A DNA stretch of 64,000 nucleotides from Pseudomonadota bacterium. Lineage in GTDB: Bacteria; Myxococcota_A; UBA796; CAJQPC01. The notes below the pieces were generated by a model. It saw nothing but the letters and a program-made list of their open reading frames with translations. It was not told where the DNA came from and did no database searches. Made by a program: the position numbers and the translations under genes. Below, in pieces: positions 9,371 to 17,929 of the stretch (positions within the stretch are counted from its first letter, which is position 1; each line of letters opens with the position of its first letter). The stretch is from contig JAAESX010000080.1 of the NCBI GenBank assembly GCA_024228935.1, positions 62,001 through 126,000 of the forward strand, given 5' to 3'.

Positions 9371-10890
9371 GAGAGACCCGCCAGCAGCTCGCTGCACACG
9401 GGCTCGTCGTTCCCCACGGCCCTCAGCGCCGCGATGAGCAGGACCCGGGCGCCGATGTCCGTGGGCAGGGCGGCCGCGCGGGTGAACAGCGGGTGGGCGA
9501 CGTCGATGACCAGGGTCCCGGCATGGCTGGGCTTGTCCGCGAGCGCACCCGGGCGCCTCTGCAGGATCGCCAGGTGGCCCTCGAGTCCGGCGCCCCCACC
9601 CTGGAAGAGAGCCGTGCGGGGGGCCTCGGTGACGTAGGGCTGCAGATGGACCAGCTCGGCGAGTGCCTCTTCGATGGGGTGTGGGACCAGCAGTGGCTGG
9701 ATGAACGCGGACTCGACCGACCGGGGCGTCAGTCCCGACCAGCGGGCGCAGACGCGCTGGACCGCAGCGTTCTGTCCGGCGGCCAGCACGGGGCGTTCCT
9801 CGTCGTCGGCCACGGCGCGGGCCAGGTGCGTGTCCTGCTCCGCGATCCACAGGGCCTCGCGCCCCAGCCCGAACAAGGGAGGCGAGACCTCGGACATCGG
9901 CACCCACGAGGCGTCCACGCAGCGGAGGATCGGCAGGTCCTCGGGCAGCTTCAGGTGGGGACACGCCGCCAGGATCTGCTCGACTCGGGCGACGTCGTCC
10001 TTCTGGACTGCGGCCCTGAGCGCGGCCACGATGGCGTCGGTCAGCGGGCCCTCGGCCAGGTCGGCCAGGCGCCGCACGACCCGGCGATAGCCCCCGTCAC
10101 GCCGGACGTTGTCGCGCGTGAGCGTGTGCTCAAGCACCTTGGCCTCGACGCGGAAGGTGACGCCCGGCACGGCGTCCTCGCATGCCTCGAGCAGCGTGAG
10201 GCCGCGGTTGTACCAGCCCACCGGAGCGGACCGGTCGGGGTGGGGGCCCAGCACGGCGCGGAACCCGGGCTCGTCGATCGACACGTGCACGGGGCTCTCG
10301 ACCTCGAACCGCGCGACGAGCTCCTCGGGGCCCCAGCTCCAGCCCTTGCCGTGGCCCTCGGTCCAGATCTCGGCGTGCGCGTGGCGGCACCAGTACCGGA
10401 GCGCGGTGTCGAGCTCCTCGGCCAGGACCCGCGCCTTCTTGCCCCACGTGCGGACGTAGAGCGTGACCGACGTGCCCTCGAAGGGCTCGTCGACCAGGGC
10501 CAGCGTGTAGGAGTGATCGGCTTCGAACACAATTCGGTGGTGTGTTCCGTCGCGGGCTGTGTCAACCACCACCAGCTCGGGCTCGACGGCGAACAGCGAG
10601 ACGAAGCCGATGCCGAACTTGCCGATCTTGGTGAGGTCCTCCTCCTTCGAGCTGCGGAAGAGCGTCAGAAGGTACTCGTCGATGATCCGGCGATCCATGC
10701 CCTCGCCGTCATCGATGACGCGGATGCAGAGGCGACGGTCACGCTGCTCGATCTGGAGCTCGACGCGGCCGGCGCCGGCGTCCAGGCTGTTCTGGACCAG
10801 CTCGCGGACGAAGGCGCTGCGCTGACTGAACTGGCCGACCAGCGCGGAGAGCGCCTCTCGGGCCGGATCACCCCCGACGCTGTCGCTCAT
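9367..10890 (-). CDS. Hsp90-like GHKL ATPase
   Basis: A 507-residue cytoplasmic protein with an intact Bergerat ATP site: N-box FVRELVQNSLDAGA (Asn34), Mg/ATP-lid motif VIDDGEGMD (58-66) and glycine motif KIGKFGIGFVSLF (88-100). These match Hsp90/HtpG and sacsin-type domains rather than histidine kinases. GWYNRGLTLLE (225-235) and LTRDNVRRD (257-265) resemble the Hsp90 middle-domain strand and catalytic Arg loop. The protein is shorter than HtpG (about 620-630) and shows no recognisable C-terminal dimerisation domain. It overlaps the hybrid kinase stop upstream (10887-10890) and the giant gene downstream (9367-9370), so the three are made together. A chaperone or client-loading role is an inference. 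Confidence 0.85.
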   Translation of the reverse strand: MSDSVGGDPAREALSALVGQFSQRSAFVRELVQNSLDAGAGRVELQIEQRDRRLCIRVIDDGEGMDRRIIDEYLLTLFRSSKEEDLTKIGKFGIGFVSLFAVEPELVVVDTARDGTHHRIVFEADHSYTLALVDEPFEGTSVTLYVRTWGKKARVLAEELDTALRYWCRHAHAEIWTEGHGKGWSWGPEELVARFEVESPVHVSIDEPGFRAVLGPHPDRSAPVGWYNRGLTLLEACEDAVPGVTFRVEAKVLEHTLTRDNVRRDGGYRRVVRRLADLAEGPLTDAIVAALRAAVQKDDVARVEQILAACPHLKLPEDLPILRCVDASWVPMSEVSPPLFGLGREALWIAEQDTHLARAVADDEERPVLAAGQNAAVQRVCARWSGLTPRSVESAFIQPLLVPHPIEEALAELVHLQPYVTEAPRTALFQGGGAGLEGHLAILQRRPGALADKPSHAGTLVIDVAHPLFTRAAALPTDIGARVLLIAALRAVGNDEPVCSELLAGLS

Positions 10891-13800
10891 GCAGTCGGCA
10901 GCGTGAAGTGGAAGCGGGAGCCCTCTCCCTCGACCGAGTCTGCCCAGATCTTGCCGCCGTGCATCTCCACGATCTTCTTGCAGATGGCGAGACCTATGCC
11001 GTTTCCGCTGAAGTCGCGCCGGTTGTGCAGGCGCTTGAAGATGGTGAAGATGCGCCGGCTGTTGTTCATGTCGAAGCCGATGCCGTTGTCGACGACGGTG
11101 AACTCGGCGTGGCCGTCGTGGACGGCGCCGATGATCTGGATCGAGGGTGCGCGACCGTCAGCCCGGTACTTGACGGCGTTGCCGACCAGGTTCTGGAAGA
11201 GCTGGACCAGCCGGCTCTCGTTCGCCACGACCATCGGCAGGTCGGGGGGCGCGGTGACGGTGGCCTCACACTCGGCGAGCTCCTCGGTCAGGTTGTCCAG
11301 CGCGGCCCCGAGCGCGGCGCTCGCGGAGATGGGGGTCGGCGGCCGGCGGTCGCGTCCGACCTGGGAGAACGCCAGCACGTCGTCGATGAGCGCCTGCATC
11401 CGGACCGCGGACTCGATGGCCTTGTCCATGTACGCGATGGCGCCCGGGTCGAGCTCGTCGCCGTACTTGCGCTGGACGAGCTGCAGGTAGCTGGCCACGC
11501 GGCGGATCGGTGACTTCAGGTCGTGCGAGGCCAGGTAGGCGAACTGGCGCAGCTCGTTGTTGCTCCCCTCGAGCTCGGCGTTCGTGTCGCGGAGCTGGCG
11601 GGTGCGCTGGCGGACGCGCTCCTCGAGCTCCTCGTTGACGCCCTCGAGCGCAGCGCGGGCGGCCTCGAGCTGGGTGATGTCCCGGAGCACGGCCTGGCAG
11701 TACAGGACGCGTCGACCCTCGCGGACGGCCGAGGCGTTCACCAACACCGGGATGGCGGTGCCGTCGTCTCGCAGGGCGAGCAGGCGGGCGCCCTCGATGC
11801 GACCTTCGCGGTCGAACTCGCTCAGCACGTCGCGCAGCGCGTCGCGGTTGGTGGGGTGGAACAGGTCCGCGACCGGCCGACCGACGAGCTGGCGGGGCGT
11901 CAGGCCGAGGAGCCGCTCGGTGGTCTCGTTGCACTGCGCGACGCGGCGGGTGGCGGCGTCCCAGAGCACGAAGACGTCGGGGGCGTGCTCGTACAGCGAC
12001 TGGTACTTGAGCTCGCTGCGACGGAGCGCCTTCTCGGCGAGCGTGCGCTCCCGGATCTCCCCCATCAGCTGCTCGAACATCAGGCTCTGGGCGAGCGAGA
12101 TGGCGATCTGTGAGGACAGGAGCTCCAGGACGCCGACCTGGGCCTGGGTGAAGGCGTGGGAGACCAGCGTGTTCTCCAGCGTGAAGACGCCGATGAGCGT
12201 GCTCTGGCGCTGGATCGGCAGCACCAGCAGGCTCTTCACGCCGGTGTACTGGATGTGGGGGTCGTTGACGTAGGCGGCTTCGTGCTGGGCGTCGTCGATG
12301 ACCACCGGATCCCAGCTCGCGCGCACCGTGTCGACCGCGCTGACCGAGACAGCCGAGGACTCGTCGACGGGCTGGTCCACGAGCTCGACCCGGTAGGCGC
12401 TGCCGTCCAGCGTGCCGATGACGCGCATGCGAGCGCCGCCGTCCTCCTGCTCAAGCATGAGCACGCCGCGGTTCGCGCCCGCGGCTTGGAGACAGACGCG
12501 CATCAGGCGGTCGAGCAGGGCGTCGAGCTCGACCTCGCTCGAGATGGCCTCGGCGGCCTGGAGGACGGAGATCAGGTCGAGCTCGCCTCCGGGTCGAGGT
12601 CCTCGCGAGGCCTGCTCGGGCCGGGGGCGAGCGCGTCCCCAGCGGTCGGCGACGGCGGTCGTGGCCTCGCGGTACACGGCCGCGAACCGGGTCCAGCCCC
12701 GCTCGGCGTGGAAGGCACCCGCGCGGGCCGTGGCCAGGGTCTCGTCGTGGGTGAAGCCCTGCTCGGTGGCGGTGTCGATGGCCCGGTCGAAGAGCTCGAC
12801 GGCGTTGACGTGTTCGCCCTCGAGCCGGGCGATCTCGGCGTCGACGAGCCAGAGCCGGTGGCGGAAGTTGGCCGGGCAGAGCTCGCAGCGGGCAGCCAGG
12901 AACTCGCGGTGGGGCCGCATCCCCTCGACGTCGTCCCGGCCGGCCGAGGTGATGGCCGCGTGGAAGGCGACGTCGGCGGTCTGGATCGAGCCCGACAGAC
13001 CGTCGATGGGCAGCTCGGCCACCAGCGTGCGGGCCTCGGCCCACTGGCCGACGTGCACGGCGAGGAGCAGCCGCAGGTGGGCGATGACGGCGGCCGACTC
13101 GGTGTCCAGGTCCGCCTGCTCCAGGAACTCGGACAGGCGGAAGCCGGCGTCGTGCAGGACGCCGGGGCCGAACGTGCGTCCCTGGAGGGCGAGCACGACC
13201 TGCCTCAGCAGCGTCAGGACGTCGACGACCGGACGACTGCGGCCGTCGGCGCGCAGGGGCAGGGCGGTGACCGCGTACTCGAGCGCGGCGCGGGTCACCT
13301 GCAGGACCTCGTCGAGGCGGAGCCCCAGGGACAGGGCCACGAGCGCATCGGCGGCACGGGCCTTCGCGCCCAGGTGGGCCTCGCCCGCTTCGTCGGCCAG
13401 GCGGGCGGCGTCCTGCAGGAGCTGGCGGTTCGTGTGCAGGTGCATCCGCCAGTGGTTCAGGTGCGTCGCGAACGTGAAGAGCGCCAGCGCCTGGTCGCTG
13501 GCTTCGGCCCGGGAGGCGAGCTCGTGGCCCAGCCGTCCGAGCTCCCAGCCCCGGTCGGGGTCATCCAGCCGCGAGGCCAGGACCGCGCCGGTCCACGCCC
13601 AGGCGTGCGAGGCGCCGGGGATGGCGCCGTGCTCGAGCGACAGAACCGCGAGCTGCAGCTGGAGCCAGGTGAACGTCGCGGCGTCCGTGTGCTGGGCGGC
13701 GCGCGCCAGGTCCCGAAGGACACGCGCTCGATGCAGCACCTCGTCGTCGATGCACGGCGCCACGTCGAGCAGCGTGCGGGCGTCGGCGTCCCGAACCAGG

Positions 13801-16244
13801 ACCATCGCCTCGGCGATGGCCCGGTCGAGCTCGTCGGGCAGGGTCCGGCCCAGCTTCTCGAGCGCGACGGGCGCCCAGCGCATGGCCTCGGTGTAGCGGC
13901 GGGACCGCACGTGGCAGCGGATCGCCAGCGGAGCCACGTCGAACTCCGGGTCCAGGTCGGCGAGCTGGGCCGTCAGGAGCTGGGCCTGGACGAGCTGGCC
14001 GGCGAGCCAGGCGCAGCGAAGGGTCTCGACGACGTCCTGTGCGGTCGGCTCGCGCAGGGTCAGGACGCGCTGCTGGTACGCGAAGGCGGCCTCGGGAGCG
14101 CCCAGGGCCCGGGCTCGTCGGGCCGCGTCGGCGTTCATCCGAGCCAGCTCGACGCCCCCCGCCCCGCCCGCGTTCAGGTGGTCGACGGTGCGGAAGATCC
14201 CCTGGCCCCAGGCCACGCGCAGGGCCGCCGCGCGCTCCTCGAGCTCGTCCCGCATCGCCCGCGGCATGCTGGCCAGGGCGCGCATGCGAACCCGGTCGTG
14301 TGCGAAGTGCCAGCCCTCCTCGTCGGGGTCGTCGCGGCGTCCGCCCAGCACCAGTCGGGCCTCGATGGCCGAGCCCATCAGGCCACCCAGGCTGTCGGCG
14401 TCGATCTCGGCGAGCTCGGCGAGCAGGTCCAGGCGGCCGTCGGTTCCGAGGCAGGCGGCGGCTCGGACGATGCGCAGGGTGATGGGTGGCAGCTCGGCGA
14501 TCTGGACGTCGAGCAGCTCGTCGACGTTCGCGCTCAGTCCCCGCTCGCCGAGCCCGACGACGTCCCAGGTCCACGTGCGGCTGTCGCTGTCGAAGCGCAA
14601 CAGGTCCTCGCTGTGGAGTCGGGCCAGCAGCAGGCGGGTCGACTGGGGGTTTCCGTGGGTGGTGGCGTGCAGCAGGTTGGAGAGCGCGCGGGCACCTCCC
14701 TCGTCGAGCTGCATCGCGTCGGCGCACAGCTCCATCAGCGAGGCCTGGCGCAGCGGCTCCAGGTCGATTCGGACCGTCTCGTCGCCGTCCAGGCACATCG
14801 GGTCCTCGCTCGCGCACAGCAGCAGCAGGTGTTGCAGCGACGGGTCGCGTGCCAGGGACCGGACGAACGAGAGCGTGCTCGGGTCGGCGCGATGCAGGTC
14901 GTCGAACGCCAGGACGAGGGGCTGGTCCGGGCGGCAGAGCGACTTGACCAGCGCGTGGAGCACCAGCTGGAAGCGGAACCCGGCGCGCTCGGGAGACAGC
15001 CGGGGGAGAGCGGGCGCCATCCCCAGCAGGCGCTGCAGGCCCAGGTCCAGGTCGTCGAGCGCGGCCTGTCGGCCGTCCAGCGCCGCGTTCAGGCGGGGAA
15101 TCCAGGGGTCTCGGACCTCGGGGGGACCGGCGGCGAGGCGCCGCACGAACCCGCGGAGGGCCGAGGCGATGGCCGCATACGGCTCGTCGCCGTTGTGGGG
15201 GCCGAACTCGCCACACAGGAACGTGCCGCCCTTTCGGGAGACGATGTCGCGCAGCGAGTGGAGCAGCGCGGTCTTGCCCATGCCCTCGGGGCCGACGACG
15301 AGCGTTGTCGTGACCGCGGCGCGAGATGCGGCCAGGCTGGCCTTCAGCTCGGTGAAGGCGTCCTCGCGTCCGTACAGCCGCTCGCCGAAGCGGATGGTCG
15401 CGGCGTCGTGGCGGCCCAGGTCGAAGACCGCCATGTCCTCGCCGCTGCGCTGGGCGCGAAGCAGGTCGGCCTGGAGCGCCTCGGCGGTCTGGTACCGGTC
15501 CTCGGGCGTCTTCTCGAGCAGCCGGAGCACGATGGCGCCGAGCACCTCGGGCACCTGGGACTCCAGCTCGCACGGATTGGTCGGAGGCCGCGCCAGGTGC
15601 GCGTGGACCATCTCGAGGCCGTCGGCGTAGACGAACGGCGCGCGCCCGGTCAGCAGCTCGTAGAGCACCGCGCCGAGCGAGTACAGGTCCGCCCGGCGGT
15701 CGAGGCGGCGGTTCATCCGCCCGGTCTGTTCGGGGGCGATGTAGCGCAGACCGCCGGCCGTCCGACCCTGGATCCCTCGCGAGCGATGGAGCGACGGAGC
15801 GCGCGAGGCGCGGGCGAAGTCGATGACGGTCAGCCAGGCGAGATCGGGGTCGATCACGATGTTCTGCGGGCACAGGTCGAGGTGCACGATGTCGCGTCGG
15901 TGGATCCTTCCGACGATCTCGGCGGCCTGGACGGCGAGCCGCAGTCCCAGCTCCAGGTCGAAGCCGGCCTCCTGGCGCCAGTGTCCGAGGTGCATCGGAC
16001 CGGCGTCGGCGGTCACCAGGCCGGGCAGGCCGTTGGTGGAGCGGACCAGGGCCAAGGCCTCGGCCACACCGGGCACTTCGAGGTCTCGGAGCAGCTCGAA
16101 CTCGGCCTGGAGAGCGCTCGCCGCGTCCGCGTGACCGATCTTGACGACCACGCTCGCGCCGTCGTCGTTGCGGCACGCGCGGAATGTGGTCGACCGGCGA
16201 TTGCGCCGCAACTCAACCAGCTCGCGGTATCCGTCGACCTGCAC
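10887..16244 (-). CDS. Hybrid Ser/Thr kinase-AAA-GAF-PAS-histidine kinase
   Basis: A 1785-residue sensor with domains in this order. Ser/Thr kinase-like (about 1-270): VVVKIGH, HLDLCPQNIV and YIAPEQ. AAA/STAND ATPase (about 290-560): Walker A VGPEGMGKT near 318-326. A long helical TPR-like region (about 640-1200). GAF (about 1220-1390). PAS (about 1410-1530). HisKA with phospho-His1574 in LASHDLKSPIRR. HATPase with N-box QNLVGNAVKYR, VVDNGIGFD and SGNGIGLAICKKIVE. This domain order is known from myxobacteria and cyanobacteria. The kinase loop reads HLD instead of HRD and the DFG site is DFA, so Ser/Thr kinase activity may be weak while the His kinase end looks intact. No transmembrane segment is seen. 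It lies 9 bases after a DUF4388-like gene and overlaps the Hsp90-like gene by 4 bases. Confidence 0.93.
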   Translation of the reverse strand: MQVDGYRELVELRRNRRSTTFRACRNDDGASVVVKIGHADAASALQAEFELLRDLEVPGVAEALALVRSTNGLPGLVTADAGPMHLGHWRQEAGFDLELGLRLAVQAAEIVGRIHRRDIVHLDLCPQNIVIDPDLAWLTVIDFARASRAPSLHRSRGIQGRTAGGLRYIAPEQTGRMNRRLDRRADLYSLGAVLYELLTGRAPFVYADGLEMVHAHLARPPTNPCELESQVPEVLGAIVLRLLEKTPEDRYQTAEALQADLLRAQRSGEDMAVFDLGRHDAATIRFGERLYGREDAFTELKASLAASRAAVTTTLVVGPEGMGKTALLHSLRDIVSRKGGTFLCGEFGPHNGDEPYAAIASALRGFVRRLAAGPPEVRDPWIPRLNAALDGRQAALDDLDLGLQRLLGMAPALPRLSPERAGFRFQLVLHALVKSLCRPDQPLVLAFDDLHRADPSTLSFVRSLARDPSLQHLLLLCASEDPMCLDGDETVRIDLEPLRQASLMELCADAMQLDEGGARALSNLLHATTHGNPQSTRLLLARLHSEDLLRFDSDSRTWTWDVVGLGERGLSANVDELLDVQIAELPPITLRIVRAAACLGTDGRLDLLAELAEIDADSLGGLMGSAIEARLVLGGRRDDPDEEGWHFAHDRVRMRALASMPRAMRDELEERAAALRVAWGQGIFRTVDHLNAGGAGGVELARMNADAARRARALGAPEAAFAYQQRVLTLREPTAQDVVETLRCAWLAGQLVQAQLLTAQLADLDPEFDVAPLAIRCHVRSRRYTEAMRWAPVALEKLGRTLPDELDRAIAEAMVLVRDADARTLLDVAPCIDDEVLHRARVLRDLARAAQHTDAATFTWLQLQLAVLSLEHGAIPGASHAWAWTGAVLASRLDDPDRGWELGRLGHELASRAEASDQALALFTFATHLNHWRMHLHTNRQLLQDAARLADEAGEAHLGAKARAADALVALSLGLRLDEVLQVTRAALEYAVTALPLRADGRSRPVVDVLTLLRQVVLALQGRTFGPGVLHDAGFRLSEFLEQADLDTESAAVIAHLRLLLAVHVGQWAEARTLVAELPIDGLSGSIQTADVAFHAAITSAGRDDVEGMRPHREFLAARCELCPANFRHRLWLVDAEIARLEGEHVNAVELFDRAIDTATEQGFTHDETLATARAGAFHAERGWTRFAAVYREATTAVADRWGRARPRPEQASRGPRPGGELDLISVLQAAEAISSEVELDALLDRLMRVCLQAAGANRGVLMLEQEDGGARMRVIGTLDGSAYRVELVDQPVDESSAVSVSAVDTVRASWDPVVIDDAQHEAAYVNDPHIQYTGVKSLLVLPIQRQSTLIGVFTLENTLVSHAFTQAQVGVLELLSSQIAISLAQSLMFEQLMGEIRERTLAEKALRRSELKYQSLYEHAPDVFVLWDAATRRVAQCNETTERLLGLTPRQLVGRPVADLFHPTNRDALRDVLSEFDREGRIEGARLLALRDDGTAIPVLVNASAVREGRRVLYCQAVLRDITQLEAARAALEGVNEELEERVRQRTRQLRDTNAELEGSNNELRQFAYLASHDLKSPIRRVASYLQLVQRKYGDELDPGAIAYMDKAIESAVRMQALIDDVLAFSQVGRDRRPPTPISASAALGAALDNLTEELAECEATVTAPPDLPMVVANESRLVQLFQNLVGNAVKYRADGRAPSIQIIGAVHDGHAEFTVVDNGIGFDMNNSRRIFTIFKRLHNRRDFSGNGIGLAICKKIVEMHGGKIWADSVEGEGSRFHFTLPTA

Positions 16245-16253
16245 AGCTCGATC

Positions 16254-17462
16254 CTACGGTCTGCCCTGTCGTTTGATCCCCGCCTTGGCCTCGGCGAGCA
16301 GCTCGCGAACGACGGTGTCCCTCGGATCTTGGTCGCTCAGACGCTCCAGGCGGTTCCAGGCGCGCACGTAGTCGCACTCGGCCAGGTCGGCGCGCGCGCG
16401 CAGGAGCTGCACATCGCTCGAGCTGCCGCCCATCGACTCGGCGAGCGAGAGCAGCTCGAGGCCGCGCTGCCGCCAGCGATCCCCGCCACGGGTGCGGTCG
16501 TTGTAGAGCGCCCAGCCGAGCCAGGCGACGTTGAGAGCCGTCTCCCCCTGCTTGCGCGCGAGGGCGAAGCAGCGCGAGGCGGCGTTCCAGTTGCCTGCGG
16601 TGGCCTGGCGGATCCCCTCCGTTATCGGGTCGTCCATCAGGCGCTGGCGCGCATAGGACGAGGCGCTGCCCTGTCTGACGTTGTCGACCGCGGTCTGGAC
16701 GCGACCCCGGATCTTCTCCGCGAGTTCGCCCGCCGGCCCGTGATCCGGGAGGCGCGCGTAGCGACCGAGCATGCGGGCACAGGCGCGCTCGACCAGCTCG
16801 GTGCCACTGTCGGGGGGGATGCCGAGGACCGTCCAGTCGTCCGCGGTGGAGAGGATGCGCCACTCGCGCTCGAGGCGTCGGACCGCCGTGTCCGCGTGCG
16901 TGGGCGCCTGGCTCGGACGCCTCTTGCGGGTGCGAGGCTTCGCCTGGCCGGTGTTGGCGGCCCGGCGCAGCCGGTAGAACCCCAGCGCGACGAGCGCACT
17001 CAGCTCGGCGGCGACGGTGGCCGTCCGCACATCCGCGCGGGCGACCAGGTCCTTGAGCGTCAGGTGCGGCGCGTTCTGCTGCGCCAGGACGCGACGTGTG
17101 GCCTGCGAGATCGGCAGGCGCCCGACCGCGCGAGCGCCGGGACGCTCGACCCAGGCGGCGTCCATGGCGCTCTGGAGCCTGGCGGCGTTGGACGCGGCCA
17201 TGGCGGCGATCCACAGGTCCTCGCCGACCGGGACGCCCAGCGCATCGACCGAGCACTCAGTGAACTCGGCGTCGCCGACGTACATCAGCTCGACGGCCGC
17301 ATCCAGGTCCTGGCGCGTGGCCGGCTTGCCGCGGACGAATCGGGCCTTTCGGCCGTGCAGCGGCGCGGCGACGACGCCGGACTCGCGGCGTGCCCAGATC
17401 CGGGCACACAGTCGGAGTGATGGCAGGTCCGGGCGTGTCCCCGGGTGGTGGTCGCTGGACAT
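16254..17462 (-). CDS. DUF4388-like / J-like / TPR-like protein, paralog 1
   Basis: A 402-residue cytoplasmic protein of a family present three times in this window (also 17929-19212 and 57000-57830). The N-terminal part (about 20-95) resembles DUF4388/PATAN domains of myxobacterial regulators: S-G-V-V-A-A-P, R-F-V-R-G-K-P, then V-G-D-A-E-F. A middle block at about 207-240 reads DDWTVLGIPPD then ERACARMLGRYARL. It looks like a J domain helix pair but has no HPD motif, so DnaK stimulation is unlikely. The C-terminus has TPR-like helices (NVAWLGWALYN). The ATG at 17462 follows a GGGGGGACAGG stretch; an earlier GTG or ATG in frame would overlap the receiver gene. It lies 23 bases after the receiver and 9 before the hybrid kinase. 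Confidence 0.75.
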   Translation of the reverse strand: MSSDHHPGTRPDLPSLRLCARIWARRESGVVAAPLHGRKARFVRGKPATRQDLDAAVELMYVGDAEFTECSVDALGVPVGEDLWIAAMAASNAARLQSAMDAAWVERPGARAVGRLPISQATRRVLAQQNAPHLTLKDLVARADVRTATVAAELSALVALGFYRLRRAANTGQAKPRTRKRRPSQAPTHADTAVRRLEREWRILSTADDWTVLGIPPDSGTELVERACARMLGRYARLPDHGPAGELAEKIRGRVQTAVDNVRQGSASSYARQRLMDDPITEGIRQATAGNWNAASRCFALARKQGETALNVAWLGWALYNDRTRGGDRWRQRGLELLSLAESMGGSSSDVQLLRARADLAECDYVRAWNRLERLSDQDPRDTVVRELLAEAKAGIKRQGRP

Positions 17463-17485
17463 CCTGTCCCCCCCTGGGGTCGGAG

Positions 17486-17929
17486 CTATAGTGTGGGCAG
17501 CTCCGCGTGGCCACACCAGAAGTCGACGAGCGAGCGCACCTGCTCGACGAGGTCGTTGTAGAGCACGGGCTTCATCAGGAACGCGTTCACGCCCATGTCG
17601 TAGGCCCGGGAGATGTCGTCCTCGGACCAGGATGTGGTCATCACGACCACGGGAAGCCGCCAGAGCTTCTCGTTGTCGTGGAGAGCCGCCAGCACCTCGA
17701 GGCCGCCGACACGCGGCATCTGGAGGTCGAGGACGACCAGGTTGGGGTCCGGGTACTTGACGGTGTCGTCGTACTCGCCGGTCCGCTGAAGGCGCGCGAG
17801 GAGCTCCTCGCCGTCGTTCAGGAACTGAACCCGATGCTCGAATCCGACCTCGTTCAAGGCTTCCAGGAAGAGCTCCTGATCATCCTGATCGTCGTCCACC
17901 ACGAGTAGGGTCAGCTGTCGTTCTGCCAT
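17486..17929 (-). CDS. CheY/Rcp1-like single-domain response regulator
   Basis: A 147-residue receiver domain without output domain. It has the acidic pocket LLVVDDDQDDQELF, the phospho-acceptor in VVLDLQMPRVGG, the Thr in VVMTTS and the Lys in FLMKPV. DDDQDDQELF and the long insert before the acceptor are typical of Rcp1-like receivers that pair with phytochrome-type or hybrid histidine kinases. The ATG at 17929 overlaps the upstream stop (TGATG) and has AAGGAG five bases before its GTG/ATG pair; a GTG at 17932 is an alternative start. The hybrid kinase two genes downstream is the obvious candidate phosphodonor, which is an inference from operon membership. Confidence 0.93.
   Translation of the reverse strand: MAERQLTLLVVDDDQDDQELFLEALNEVGFEHRVQFLNDGEELLARLQRTGEYDDTVKYPDPNLVVLDLQMPRVGGLEVLAALHDNEKLWRLPVVVMTTSWSEDDISRAYDMGVNAFLMKPVLYNDLVEQVRSLVDFWCGHAELPTL

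Noticed and set aside
3932..9637. A 1901-codon open frame on the plus strand
   Set aside because: It is antisense to the giant GHKL-like gene. Its protein is Asp/Arg/Gly/Leu/His-rich noise with no domains, as expected in high-GC DNA.
9371..9964. Extended N-terminus of the giant protein
   Set aside because: The extra 198 codons are Arg/Gly/Pro-rich antisense sequence inside the Hsp90-like gene; the ATG at 9370 gives a clean ATGA overlap.
12156..17420. A 1754-codon open frame on the plus strand
   Set aside because: It mirrors the hybrid kinase and DUF4388-like genes and has no motif or ribosome site.
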